64,000 bases of DNA from Chloroflexi bacterium 54-19 (GCA_001898225.1 MKTJ01000059.1:1-64000), one strand, 5' to 3'; positions 46,306 to 55,480 are shown, numbered from the stretch's first letter. A program made the numbers and translations. The notes: generated by a model not told the origin, from the letters alone.

Positions 46306-46695
46306 CTACAACTGGTAAAGGTGAATTATATTGCCGCAACCATCCTCAAAGAAAGAACTTACCATACCCTGTTCCATCTTGGTAGGTTCCATTCGGAAAA
46401 TTACCCCGGCTGCTTTCAAGCGTTCGTAATCATCTTGGATATTTGCGGTGCGAAATGCAATAAAAGGCGAACCTACCCGATACAAGGTTTCCTGATATGC
46501 TTTTGCCTCCGGGAACATCATTGGCTGAAGCAACAACTCAACTTCGCCTGCCGCAGTTGAAGCGGTTACGGTTAGCCAGCGGTAATCCGAACCTATCATC
46601 AGGTCGGTTTTCTTGTTGAAACCGAGTAATTCCGTGTAAAATTGTAAAGCTTTCTCTTGATTGTCCACCAATAAGCTGGTTGTTCCTATCTGCAC
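46306..46695 (-). CDS. VOC (glyoxalase/bleomycin resistance) family protein
   Basis: 129 residues with one pair of beta-alpha-beta-beta-beta units. GTTSLLVDNQEKALQFYTEL and LGFNKKTDLMIGSDYRWLTV form the first, FIAFRTANIQDDYERLKAAG and FFEDGCGNIIHLYQL the second. The metal-site Glu/His positions are only partly kept. AGGAGATT precedes the start. The AraC-type gene upstream on the same strand is 60 bases away, so a regulator-target pair is likely. Confidence 0.8.
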   Translation of the reverse strand: MQIGTTSLLVDNQEKALQFYTELLGFNKKTDLMIGSDYRWLTVTASTAAGEVELLLQPMMFPEAKAYQETLYRVGSPFIAFRTANIQDDYERLKAAGVIFRMEPTKMEQGMVSSFFEDGCGNIIHLYQL

Positions 46696-46755
46696 AAGTA
46701 ATCTCCTTAAATAGATTAGCTAATTAAAGTCGAGCATTTATATTGTGGTTCATTT

Positions 46756-47466
46756 TTAGGTCTCAGTCTTGTATAAAAGGGACACTTGAGTGGAAGAATT
46801 AGGTTTGACAATACTGGCCGGCGTCTGGCCCGTAAAATGTTTGAGGGCCCTGGTCAGATGCGCTTGGTCGAAATAACCGGCCTGCTCAACTGTATCCAGG
46901 ATAGAAACTCTTTCCTGTAAAAGTAACAGCGCATGACGAGCGCGCTCAATCTGCTTAAAAGTGTTGAAGGTAAGTCCGGTGGCCTGCAAGAAATGTCGCC
47001 GAAGGGTTCGAATCGATTTGCCATGAGGTAAGTTTTGCAAAACCGATTCAACAACCCTATCGCGAACCAGCAAATTCCTTCGTACCATTCTGTCTATAAA
47101 TACGTCGGCGTTATCATAGTCGGGATATTGCCAGGCTGCACTATCCAGCCAGAAAGACCGGCTGCTGGCAGCCGGTAAGGTAATATCATTTTTGTTCAAA
47201 ATGGTGGCTACTGGCAGGTGGGGCATATAAATCCCAGGTTTAAATACAATGCCAAAAAATTCAGTGTCGGTGGGACTGCAAGCCAGAGTAGCTTTAGTTT
47301 CAGGGCCCCTAACGGTCAGTGTGGTTTTACCCTTGTATCTGGTTACTACCAACTCCCAACGCGCAGCGGCAAGGGAAGTAAAAGGTTCGGCGGTTTCCGT
47401 TTGAGTACGCCAGACTCTTTCAACAAAAGGGTTATCCAACAAGGTCTGCTCGAAACTAAAGCCCAT
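46756..47466 (-). CDS. AraC-family transcriptional regulator
   Basis: About 236 residues from the ATG at 47466, which has GGAGAT 6 bases upstream; the listed TTG start adds 12 residues. The C-terminal double helix-turn-helix has KSIRTLRRHFLQATGLTFNT and ILDTVEQAGYFDQAHLTRAL followed by KHFTGQTPASIV, the AraC signature. The N-terminal half resembles the DUF6597-like sensing domain of such regulators. It is likely to regulate the VOC gene downstream. Confidence 0.87.
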   Translation of the reverse strand: MGFSFEQTLLDNPFVERVWRTQTETAEPFTSLAAARWELVVTRYKGKTTLTVRGPETKATLACSPTDTEFFGIVFKPGIYMPHLPVATILNKNDITLPAASSRSFWLDSAAWQYPDYDNADVFIDRMVRRNLLVRDRVVESVLQNLPHGKSIRTLRRHFLQATGLTFNTFKQIERARHALLLLQERVSILDTVEQAGYFDQAHLTRALKHFTGQTPASIVKPNSSTQVSLLYKTET

Positions 47467-47502
47467 TTTGATCTCCATGTGAACATAATATGTGGTAGCC
47501 AA

Positions 47503-47728
47503 TATAAGCCAGTTCTAAGGTACTTAGCAAAGCTGAATATATAATGGCCGAACTAAACAATACGGTAATAATGTTTTATCGGCTATTTTGTAGTTTTGGG
47601 CCGGTTCGGGTGTTCGTTAGGGCAGGTGGGTTGTGGAAAAAGGTCAGGCTGATAAATGATTGAAAATCGGGTTCTTCGTACCGATGAAACCAAATGTCAA
47701 GGCTTCAAGAAAATTTTGATTTCTTAGG
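47503..47728. other. start of an AT-rich gene-poor region
   Basis: From here to 49005 the sequence is richer in A and T than the rest of the window, with many stops in all frames. No gene is seen in this first part. Confidence 0.35.
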
Positions 47729-47801
47729 CTTGAAAGACTGCGGATTCACTTTCAAGTACGATTCCGCAGTCTTTCAAGGCCTTCTCGGCCTGGCCGAGAA
47801 G
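47729..47801. repeat. two tandem perfect inverted repeats
   Basis: CTTGAAAGACTGCGGA (47729-47744) pairs with 47763-47778 over an 18-base loop. Directly after it CTTCTCGGCC and GGCCGAGAAG form a second palindrome centred on one T. No T-run follows. They could be IS ends, an RNA element or transcription stops; no partner copy is seen in the window. Confidence 0.6.
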
Positions 47802-47941
47802 TATCTAAAAAAACTACACCTAACCTCGACTTTACACATTTCTGAGAGGAGAAATGGATAAAAAGAATTGAGGAAGGCAATTGCCTTGCCGCCCGAGGTA
47901 ATAAATGTTCGCCAAAACTATACATCCTCAGGAGAATTACA

Positions 47942-48172
47942 ATGCATTTGCCCGACCCTATTATAGCAATTTGTATCCATTTCCAACCTCTTTTTACTGC
48001 TCCAACTTACCGTAAAATGCTGCTACTCGTCTGCGGCACTTTACTGGCAAAAGACAGACGCACTGCTACCGCAGCTCTAAAATTTTTAGGGCTGGACCAA
48101 GATCACAACTGGCCAAGTTTCACAACATCCTTCATAAGCAGCTCGGAAATATCCCTGAGAAATAATTTATAG
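47942..48172 (+). pseudogene. N-terminal fragment of a DDE transposase
   Basis: The 76-aa ORF begins MHLPDPIIAICIHFQPLFTA, then RKMLLLVCGTLLAKDRRTAT and AALKFLGL. This is the entry of a common DDE (IS4/IS701-like) transposase, FxPLFTxPTWRK...LLVGTLLAxGRRTVTAAL. After about 55 residues the frame drifts; another frame keeps AKFHNILHK before stops. The catalytic part is absent. GGAG lies before the ATG. Confidence 0.55.
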
Positions 48173-48807
48173 CGCAAACGCCAGGTAACCACCTTGAAGA
48201 TTAGCTCACTGGGATAGCGTAAAAGATTAAATAGAGACAACGTTCTTTCATTAAAGACTTTCTATAGTTACGGCAGTGGTAGCATTTGTAGCCTTGCTTA
48301 GTGAAAGCTTTTCGTTCTAAAGTGCTGCTAGATGAACAATGAGGATAATCCATTTTAAGTCTACTCTGTGATTATGTTATTTCAATTTAAAGTCGTTGGT
48401 AGGCACTTAGGTATGACCATCCTCATAAATAGCATAAAAGGGAGGGGTTAGCAAGTAATTCTTAAAATACCAAGAAATGATGGATTTATGGTTCTATCAA
48501 GACGGAAAACTTACCTTTTATTTACTGCGAATCCGGAAATGACAGAACCGATCAAGTTTCGTCTAGTACACCTAATTGGAATATGACAAACCGTTTCAGA
48601 TTATTTTTATTTTAGTCTCTAGATACCAGCAAATTGGCAGTTTCTCTATATTGTAGTCCCTAAAACTACTAATATTGAACAATTTTTTCCTTAAAAACTA
48701 CCGCTAATATTAGTTTCAAACCCAAACCGCCCTTTTTGGTCCCAATGTTCGAGAAAGCCGAAATGTAGTCAGTTTTTGCCTAACTATCCTGAGTTTCCCC
48801 AAATCTC
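48173..48807. other. AT-rich stretch, no gene seen
   Basis: About 630 bases without coding potential in any frame that I can support, probably the eroded remainder of the transposon. Confidence 0.4.
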
Positions 48808-48837
48808 TTGACTTCAAGCGCTTTAAGTTATTAAGCT
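48808..48837 (+). promoter_or_regulatory. MerR-type promoter/operator before the CMD gene
   Basis: TTGACT (-35-like) overlaps CTTCAAGCGCTTTAAG, a palindrome with one mismatch, and TAAGCT (-10-like) follows at 18 bases. The same arrangement occurs at 50726 ahead of the MerR gene. A palindrome inside a long spacer is characteristic of MerR-family activation. Confidence 0.7.
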
Positions 48838-49005
48838 TAGCTTAAAGGACTTTAATGGGCTAAAAACTGACTAGTGGAGAAAAACCCCTATTTTTGTAAA
48901 AAGTGACTTGAATAATGATTGGTATAGAATTTACTCCATAGGTAAATATCCAATTTATCTGGTAGCCTCCTAAAGTAAATATTAATTAGCACAAGGAGAG
49001 TGTTG

Positions 49006-49764
49006 ATGCCCCCAAATGAACAAGCTAAAAGAAACCACGACGCACTATTTCCAGGCCATATCTCAACCCTGGCTGTGACCGACCCGGAACTGATCGAGGC
49101 CTTTGATAACTTCGCCTTTGACGAGGTCCTCCGTGAGAGTAAGCTTGATGTGCGAACCCGCCTCATGGTCCAACTGGCGGCCCTGATTGCCAGCCAGGCT
49201 TTGCGCGAATATCGCGTGATGGTCGGAGCAGCCCTTACCGTGGAAGTGTCCCCGATCGAGGTTAAAGAGATTGTTTACCAGGCCATCCCTTATGTGGGCA
49301 TGGGTAAGGTCTTTGATTTTATCCATATCACCAATGAAGTGCTTACCGTGCGAGGTGTGGCGCTGCCTTTACCCGGCCAATCGACAACCAATCCTGAAAA
49401 CCGGCTGGAGAAAGGGCTGGCTGTTCAGAAGCAAATTGTAGGGAACACCACTGTCGATAATCTTTATGCGAATGCACCTGCCGACCAGCAGCATATCCAG
49501 CGCTTTTTGTCGGACGACTGCTTCGGCGATTACCTGACCCGCTCAGGGCTCGATATACCGACCCGCGAACTGCTCACCTTTAGCATGCTTGTAGCACTCG
49601 GCGGCTGCGAACCACAGGTAAAAGGGCATGTTGCCGCCAATCTTAATGTAGGCAATGACCGGGCTAAACTGATTGATGTGTTAACCCAGCTACTGCCCTT
49701 TATCGGCTATCCCCGCACTCTCAACGGGTTACGGATGGTAGACGAGGTCACCGCCTCAAAATAG
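49006..49764 (+). CDS. double-domain carboxymuconolactone decarboxylase family protein
   Basis: About 252 residues. AAGGAG lies 8 bases before ATG 49006; the track start at 49000 is GTG. Two CMD/AhpD-like halves are visible: about 50-125 (VQLAALIASQALREYRVMVG) and about 175-250 (RELLTFSMLVALGGCEPQVK, GHVAANLNVGNDRAKLIDVL). Only the second half has a Cys/His pair (GGCEPQVKGH), and the CxxC of AhpD is missing. Likely a redox or peroxide-related enzyme, not a true decarboxylase. It carries the MerR-type site upstream. Confidence 0.85.
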   Translation: MPPNEQAKRNHDALFPGHISTLAVTDPELIEAFDNFAFDEVLRESKLDVRTRLMVQLAALIASQALREYRVMVGAALTVEVSPIEVKEIVYQAIPYVGMGKVFDFIHITNEVLTVRGVALPLPGQSTTNPENRLEKGLAVQKQIVGNTTVDNLYANAPADQQHIQRFLSDDCFGDYLTRSGLDIPTRELLTFSMLVALGGCEPQVKGHVAANLNVGNDRAKLIDVLTQLLPFIGYPRTLNGLRMVDEVTASK

Positions 49765-49803
49765 TAAATAGATAAAAAGAAAGTAGAAAAAGAAGAAGAA
49801 ATC

Positions 49804-50657
49804 ATGATGTCCTAACACAAGCGGACCTGGCTCATTACGGGGGTAAGCAGCGGCTTTGGCCGCCAGCTCACCGAATTGCTCCTTGAGCAGGGCCAAACCG
49901 TTGTCGGAACCGTTCGGAACGACGCCAGAGTCAACGACCCCCTGGAGAAATATGCCCAGACCTTCCATGTCTAAGAGCTCGATGTAACAGATGTTACAGC
50001 CTTTCAAGAGGTGGTCGAGCGTTCATTTGCCAGGCTTGGCCGGATTGATTTGGTTATCAGCAATGCCGGGTATGGTTTGTTCGGCGCGGCGGAAGAGCTA
50101 AGCGACCAGCAAATTGAGCAAATAATTGCGACCAACCTGGTCGGGTCGATCCAGCTCATCCGGGCGGCGCTGCCACACCTGCAAACTCAGGGTGGTGGCC
50201 GGATTATATAAAAATTTTTACCTATGGCAGGCAGGTAGCCTTCGCCGGGAACTCGCTCTACCACGCTACCAAGTGGGGTATCGAGGGTTTTGCGGAGCCG
50301 GTGGCCCAGGAGGTAGCTCCCTTCGGTATTGGTGTAACTATCGTCGAACCGGGTGGCGCCCGGACGGAATTCCGCTACAGTAGCGCCCAGGTAGCCGACC
50401 TTTCACCGGTCTACGACAATAACCCGGCTCATAGCTTCTTAAAGATGCTCGACCCCCAAAACGGCCTGGCTCCCGGTGACCCGGTGAGGATGGCTGCCCG
50501 CATTATCGAGAGTGTCGATGTAAATCCGGCTCCGCTGCGGATGGTACTCGGTTCCCAGGTTCTGGAGAGTACCCTGTCGGTCCTTCGCAAGCGGATCGCC
50601 GGTTTTGAATCTCAAAAGGAACTGGCGGCTTCGACCGATTTCCCGCAAGGTGAATAA
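49804..50657 (+). pseudogene. short-chain dehydrogenase, broken by three stops and a frameshift
   Basis: The frame from ATG 49804 reads MMS-stop-HKRTWLITGVSSGFGRQLTE, a classical SDR start with the TGxxxGxG motif. It has another TAA between TFHV and ELDVTDVTAF, and a TAA plus frameshift after LQTQGGGRII. The reading then resumes as RQVAFAGNSLYHATKWGIEG (Y-x3-K kept) and continues EVAPFGIGVTIVEPGGARTE to the end. All three stops are TAA. The domain layout is otherwise complete, pointing to recent inactivation. It follows the CMD gene by 40 bases and was part of the MerR cluster. Confidence 0.88.
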
Positions 50658-50725
50658 GTTTAACTTTGTGAAGTGTGCAAACTTGAAGAACTTTAATGAA
50701 TTTTCAAAATTGGCTTTAAAAACTA

Positions 50726-50755
50726 TTGACTTAAAGCGCTTTAAGTTATTAGACT
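50726..50755 (+). promoter_or_regulatory. MerR-type promoter/operator before the merR gene
   Basis: TTGACT overlaps CTTAAAGCGCTTTAAG, a perfect 16-bp palindrome, then TAGACT after 18 bases. It starts about 50 bases before the MerR start codon and matches the site at 48808. AdhR/NmlR-type MerR proteins use CTTAAAG...CTTTAAG operators, so autoregulation is likely. Confidence 0.75.
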
Positions 50756-50776
50756 GAATTTGCGAGGTTAATTGGA

Positions 50777-51262
50777 ATGAATACTACTGTAAATGAGATT
50801 ATGGAAAAAACACTAATCTACACAATCAAAGAAGCCTCCGAATTAAGCGGTCTGCCGGAAAGCACCCTCCGCTACTACGAGACAATCGGCCTCCTGGGGC
50901 CGATCAACCGCGGTTCGACCAGTAAGCAGCGCGAGTATACCGAGCGCAATATTGATGAGGCGATTTCAATCGCGTGCCTGAACGCCACCGGTATGTCGAT
51001 AGAGGACATGCGCGCCTATCTTGGTAACCGGACTCAGGGTGTGGTGGGAGCCAGGGACCAGGTGGCGCTGCTGGAAAACCATACAGGGCGGTTGGCTGAC
51101 GAGGCTTATTACTTGCAGCTTCGCCAGCGCTATGTTGACACTAAGATTAGCTACTGGAAAGCGGTGGCCGAGGAAGATAGCGAACAGGCCCAGGCCATGA
51201 GTAAGAACGCGAAGCTGATAGCCAAAGAGCTTAAATTCACCAGGGAAAAGCTTGGTCAGTAA
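50777..51262 (+). CDS. MerR-family transcriptional regulator
   Basis: 161 residues. Winged helix-turn-helix in YTIKEASELSGLPESTLRYY, ETIGLLGPINRGSTSKQREY, then the long dimerisation coil from about 90. There is no Cys pattern of metal-sensing members, so an aldehyde, electrophile or drug sensor (AdhR-like) is more likely. It sits between the SDR pseudogene and DUF2255 with its own promoter-like site. It probably controls the cluster 49006-54534. Confidence 0.9.
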   Translation: MNTTVNEIMEKTLIYTIKEASELSGLPESTLRYYETIGLLGPINRGSTSKQREYTERNIDEAISIACLNATGMSIEDMRAYLGNRTQGVVGARDQVALLENHTGRLADEAYYLQLRQRYVDTKISYWKAVAEEDSEQAQAMSKNAKLIAKELKFTREKLGQ

Positions 51263-51405
51263 TACTATTACCGTCAGCATTGACGGCCTGGCCCGGTTAA
51301 ATTTGTTTTATCTTTACCTGATTGATAAAAAAGAGAATCAAAAGTAAAGTTACTGACCTGGTTAGCTGCTCCACAGTTGAACCTAAGAAAGAAGTGTATT
51401 GATCG

Positions 51406-51786
51406 ATGGCAAGTTGGACAACTGATGAACTGAAAAAAATTGAGGCAGCCGAAGAACTCTCGATTGCCTCGCTGCGAGCGGATGGCACACTGCGAAACCC
51501 GGTCACGATCTGGGTGGTGCGGGCCGGTGACAACCTGTATGTCCGCTCGGTAAACGGGCGAAACTCGGGCTGGTTCCGGGGGGTGCAGGCTCACCACGAA
51601 GGCCAAATAAGGGCGGGAGGCGTCACTAAAGATGTTGCTTTAGAGGAAATAAGTGCCGACAACGAAATCAATAAACAGCTTGATACCGCCTACGCTACCA
51701 AATACCGCCGCTATGCTAAAAGCATTATTGACCATATCAATAGTGCGGGTGCCCGTGCTGCCACCATCAAACTGAACCCGCACTAA
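51406..51786 (+). CDS. DUF2255 family protein
   Basis: 126 residues. WTTDELKKIEAAEELSIASL, then RNPVTIWVVRAGDNLYVRSV and GRNSGWFRGVQAHHEGQIRA are the typical blocks of DUF2255, a split-barrel, flavin-reductase-like fold. Ligand unknown. Co-directional with MerR (about 140 bases upstream) and the aldo/keto reductase downstream. Confidence 0.82.
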   Translation: MASWTTDELKKIEAAEELSIASLRADGTLRNPVTIWVVRAGDNLYVRSVNGRNSGWFRGVQAHHEGQIRAGGVTKDVALEEISADNEINKQLDTAYATKYRRYAKSIIDHINSAGARAATIKLNPH

Positions 51787-51966
51787 CCTGATTATTAACC
51801 CTGAATTCAGCCCGGGCTTACCCCAAAATCTGTACTTTTACCGGCTGAATCAGTCCTAATTCCCTGGCAAATCGAAAACCGATACTTTAAAACCTGGTAA
51901 AGACCCGTGGTTTGTTAAGTGCAACCATCAAAAAGAAAGCTAAAGAAAGCGAAGAAGGAGATTGAT

Positions 51967-52956
51967 ATGGAATATACCAAACTGGGCAACACCGGCATGG
52001 ATGTCTCGCGCATCTGCCTGGGTTGCATGGGGTTCGGAGACGCCCAGCGCTGGACCCACAAGTGGGTTCTTAACGAGGAAGATAGCCGCCCGATTATCAA
52101 GAAGGCACTCGAAATGGGCATCAATTTCTTCGATACCGCTAACATCTACTCCATCGGGGCCAGTGAAGAAATCCTTGGCAACGCGCTCAAAGATTTCGCC
52201 AGCCGTGACGAGGTGGTCATCGCCACCAAGGTCCATGGCAAGATGCGCAATGAACCGAACGGCGGCGGGCTTTCCCGCAAGGCTATCCTGAGCGAGATTG
52301 ACAATAGTTTGACCCGGCTCAAGACCGACTATGTAGACCTCTACCAGATCCACCGCTGGGACTACTCGGTGCCAATTGAGGAAACCATGGAAGCTCTTAA
52401 CGATGTGGTGCGGGCCGGGAAAGCTCGTTATATCGGGGCTTCGGCCATGTTCGCCTGGCAGTTTCAGAAAGCCCTGTTTGTGGCTGAGAAACACAACTGG
52501 AGCCGCTTTGTCTCGATGCAAAATCATCTAAACCTCATCTACCGCGAGGAAGAACGCGAGATGATGCCGCTCTGCCTGGATGAAAAAATAGGAGTTATTC
52601 CTTACAGCCCGCTCGCTTCCGGCCGCCTGACCCGTGACTGGTCGGCTGAAAGCACCCTGCGGTCCGAGACAGACCAAATCCAGAAGAGTAAGTATGATGC
52701 GTTTGCCGAAAAGGATAAGCAGATTGTGGAACGAGTGGCTGAAATCGCGGACAAACATGGAGCCTCCCGCACCCATATTGCCCTCGCCTGGCTGTTGAAA
52801 AAGCAGCCGGTAACCGCCCCTATTGTGGGAGCCACCAAGATTTCGCACCTTGAAGAAGCGGTTGGCGCATTCTCGGTAACCCTCACCCAGGAAGAAATTA
52901 ACTATCTGGAAGAGCCGTATGAGCTGCATCAGGTGGTTGGAGCTAATTTGAAGTAG
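51967..52956 (+). CDS. aldo/keto reductase
   Basis: 329 residues from ATG 51967, which has GAAGGAGA upstream; the listed start at 51919 lacks such a site. The catalytic set is visible: Asp56 and Tyr61 in FDTANIYS, Lys88 in VIATKVHG and His near 121 in LYQIHRWD. IGVIPYSPLASGRLTRDW and TAPIVGATKISHLEEAV bind the cofactor. An NADPH-dependent reductase of aldehydes or ketones, consistent with MerR/AdhR-type control. Confidence 0.92.
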   Translation: MEYTKLGNTGMDVSRICLGCMGFGDAQRWTHKWVLNEEDSRPIIKKALEMGINFFDTANIYSIGASEEILGNALKDFASRDEVVIATKVHGKMRNEPNGGGLSRKAILSEIDNSLTRLKTDYVDLYQIHRWDYSVPIEETMEALNDVVRAGKARYIGASAMFAWQFQKALFVAEKHNWSRFVSMQNHLNLIYREEEREMMPLCLDEKIGVIPYSPLASGRLTRDWSAESTLRSETDQIQKSKYDAFAEKDKQIVERVAEIADKHGASRTHIALAWLLKKQPVTAPIVGATKISHLEEAVGAFSVTLTQEEINYLEEPYELHQVVGANLK

Positions 52957-52982
52957 AGAAGTGCCTGCCGAAAGCTATCCTA

Positions 52983-53013
52983 CCGCCCTGGCTAAAGTTA
53001 GCTCGCCGGGCGG
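52983..53013 (+). terminator. stem-loop after the aldo/keto reductase gene
   Basis: CCGCCC and GGGCGG, with an inner GCTAA/TTAGC stem, can fold in the 100-base gap before the cupin gene. No T-run, so it may only reduce read-through. Confidence 0.35.
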
Positions 53014-53059
53014 TCTGGGGCGAATAGCAATCGGCGCTTGACTAAAGGAGTTGTCGCAA

Positions 53060-53470
53060 ATGGAACTTAAAAGAAGCGGGTCACAACCATCAGCCAGAGG
53101 GCCAGAACAAAACTTTACCGGGAATGTCCGGGTTGACCCGTTATTTCAGGCTCCCGCACCGGGTCGGATCACCGGGGCGCTGGTCACCTTCGAGCCGGGC
53201 GCCCGCTCAGCCTGGCATACTCACCCCCTTGGGCAGACCTTGATTGTAATGTCCGGTTGCGGCTGGGTGCAAAGCGTGGGCGGCCCCAAACGGATAATTC
53301 GGCCAGGCGATGTAGTAAGTTGCCCGCCCAATGAAAAACATTGGCACGGGGCGACCGCCACCACCGGCATGAGTCACCTTGCTATTCAGGAAGCCCTTGA
53401 CGGTAAAGCGGTTACCTGGCTGCAAAAGGTTACGGATGCGGAATACATGGCCGAGGCCAGCGAAGATTAA
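53060..53470 (+). CDS. cupin-domain protein
   Basis: 136 residues from ATG 53060, with AAAGGAG 9 bases upstream (the listed start is TTG). The cupin motif 1 is in [20 protein letters not shown] and motif 2 in [20 protein letters not shown], giving the His/His/Gln and His metal ligands. This is the small-cupin group found beside AKR and CMD genes. Role unknown, possibly an isomerase or dioxygenase. Confidence 0.88.
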   Translation: MELKRSGSQPSARGPEQNFTGNVRVDPLFQAPAPGRITGALVTFEPGARSAWHTHPLGQTLIVMSGCGWVQSVGGPKRIIRPGDVVSCPPNEKHWHGATATTGMSHLAIQEALDGKAVTWLQKVTDAEYMAEASED

Positions 53471-53511
53471 ATATTAGAGAAGAGAAGATTAGACAAAGGA
53501 AGTATTTAGTT

Positions 53512-54534
53512 ATGCAAGGCACCATAATGTACGGTCCTCGGGACGTACGCTTCGAGGAAAGACCTGATCCAGTAATTTTAGAACCGACCGACGCTATTAT
53601 CAGGATTTCGGCCGCCTGCGTCTGCGGCTCGGACCTGTGGCCTTACCGAGGTATCGCTAGGGTCAACGGGCCAACTCCAATGGGTCATGAATACTGCGGC
53701 ATTGTCGAGGAAGTCGGCCCCCGGGTATCCCAAATAAAGGCCGGCCAGTTTGTGGTCGGCTCGTTTCTCACTTCCGACAACACCTGTGAGATTTGCCAGG
53801 CCGGATACCAGAGCCGTTGCGTCCAGGGCCAACCGGTAGGAGCCGGCGGCGCCCAGGCCGAACTGCTGCGGGTTCCACTGGCCGACGGCACATTAGTGGC
53901 GACACCAGGTATGCCGACCCCGGATCTTATCCCTCACCTCTTGGCGGCCTCCGATGTGCTGGGGACCGGCTGGTTCGGGGCGGTTGCCGCCGAAGCCGGA
54001 CCGGGCAAGACCGTCGCGGTTGTCGGTGATGGGGCGGTTGGCCTGCTTGGTATCCTGGCGGCCAAACAATTAGGGGCGGAGCGCATAATCGCGATGAGCC
54101 GTCACGAGTCCCGCCAGCGTCTGGCCCGTGAGTTCGGGGCGACCGACATCGTGACCGAGCGGGGTGCCGAGGGCGTGGCAAAGATAAAGGAATTCACCGG
54201 CGGGCTGGGAGCGCACTCGACTATCGAAGCGGTCGGTACCCAGGAGTCGATGATGCAGGCCATTCGGGCGACCCGGGCAGGCGGCCATGTCGGCTATGTC
54301 GGGGTAGCTCACGGCGTGCAACTACCCGGTGACGAATTGTTTTTCGCCGAAGTGCATCTGCTGGGCGGACCGGCCCCGGTGCGGCGCTTTCTGCCTGACC
54401 TGATCAATCTTATCTGGGAGCGGAAAATTGCCCCCGGCAAAGTCTTTGACCTCGAACTGCCGCTTTCCGAGGTAGCCGAGGGCTACCGGGCCATGGACGA
54501 GCGCAGGGCTATCAAAACCTTGTTACGTCCCTGA
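53512..54534 (+). CDS. zinc-dependent alcohol dehydrogenase family protein
   Basis: 340 residues. Catalytic zinc ligands: Cys38 in ACVCGSDLWPY and His59-Glu60 in MGHEYCG. The structural zinc loop is SDNTCEICQAGYQSRC, with three Cys and Asp/Asn at the first place. NAD(P) site: VAVVGDGAVGLLGILAAKQL. It oxidises or reduces an alcohol/aldehyde pair and fits the MerR/AdhR theme. AAAGGAAG lies before the ATG. Confidence 0.9.
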   Translation: MQGTIMYGPRDVRFEERPDPVILEPTDAIIRISAACVCGSDLWPYRGIARVNGPTPMGHEYCGIVEEVGPRVSQIKAGQFVVGSFLTSDNTCEICQAGYQSRCVQGQPVGAGGAQAELLRVPLADGTLVATPGMPTPDLIPHLLAASDVLGTGWFGAVAAEAGPGKTVAVVGDGAVGLLGILAAKQLGAERIIAMSRHESRQRLAREFGATDIVTERGAEGVAKIKEFTGGLGAHSTIEAVGTQESMMQAIRATRAGGHVGYVGVAHGVQLPGDELFFAEVHLLGGPAPVRRFLPDLINLIWERKIAPGKVFDLELPLSEVAEGYRAMDERRAIKTLLRP

Positions 54535-54690
54535 CACTGCGGCAATTGAGATCCAGGGCGGTCAAAAAAATTATAGAGTGTCGCCAGGAAACATCGTGTA
54601 AGAGTCGCCCTAAACTACACAAAAATTGTCTTAGTAAAAACCCGGTTTTTATAATTTTTTGCTCAGTTTTCATGGAAGAAAGAAAGCAAC

Positions 54691-55480
54691 ATGGCAGAAA
54701 CAAAATGGCGCGACCTTTCTTTTGAAGGAAAATCTGAAGGAAAATCAGCCGTGGTGACCGGAGCCACCCGTGGTATTGGCCGTGCCATAGCCTATCGTCT
54801 GGGCGGGCTGGGAGCGCGCACAGTGATCTAAGACCGCGACCAGGATGTGGTTGAGCAAACCGCCGAAGAGTTACGCGATCTACTAGCCCCTGGCCGACCC
54901 AATAAGATTGTGGGGGTGGCGGTAGATATTTCCGATGCGCCTACGGTTTAGCAAGAGATGGCGGCAGCGGCCCGGCTGGGCCTTGACGTACTGGTAAACT
55001 GTGCTGCCATCAATCCAGGCGGCAAGATTGAAGACCTATCCCTGGATCTGTGGGCGAAAACACTTGGTGTCAATCTCAGTGGACCGTTTTACTGCTGCCG
55101 AGCGGCCGCTCCTTTTCTAAAGCAACGGCCAGGTGCGGCAATCGTAAATATTTCGTCGAGCACCGCCCTGGTCAGTCAGGTCGGGGCAAACTATGCCGCC
55201 TCAAAAGCTGGCATGATGGTTTAACCCGTCACCTGGCCGTGGAACTCTCCCCCAACGTGCGGGTGAACTCGATCCAGCCGCGTACTGTCAACTCGGATGG
55301 TTTTCGCTCTTACACCGAACAAACCTATGCCGATCCAGCCCCGGCGTTAGAGCAACTGGTAGGGATGATTCCGCTAAGGCGGCATGGAGAACCGGAAGAT
55401 ATAGCCGATCTGACTGCATTGCTTGCCTCCTATTGGGCCAGTTTTATCACCGGCCAGATCATCCTTGTGGATGGCGTTAC
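54691..55480 (+). pseudogene. short-chain dehydrogenase, broken, joined to integrase debris
   Basis: ATG 54691 opens an SDR: SAVVTGATRGIGRAIAYRLG. It has in-frame TAA after GLGARTVI, TAG before QEMAAAARLG, and a one-base deletion at MMVxLTRHLAVELSPN. The rest is colinear: LDVLVNCAAINPGGKIEDLS, YAASKAGMM (Y-x3-K) and FITGQIILVDG. The last residues are replaced by an integrase C-terminus at about 55480. The lesions resemble those in the SDR at 49804. Confidence 0.85.

Noticed and set aside
48521-48550. Similarity of GCGAATCCGGAAATGACAGA to a stretch near 8490 (reverse strand)
   Set aside because: About 20 bases of partial identity without extension on either side; most likely chance.
51940-52527. 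195-aa minus-strand ORF over the aldo/keto reductase
   Set aside because: Shadow of a gene with a complete catalytic set; low-complexity translation.
62-55480. Stop-codon reassignment or suppression as explanation for the broken genes
   Set aside because: TAA and TAG end many intact genes here, and most broken genes also carry frameshifts and altered invariant residues, so recoding cannot explain them.
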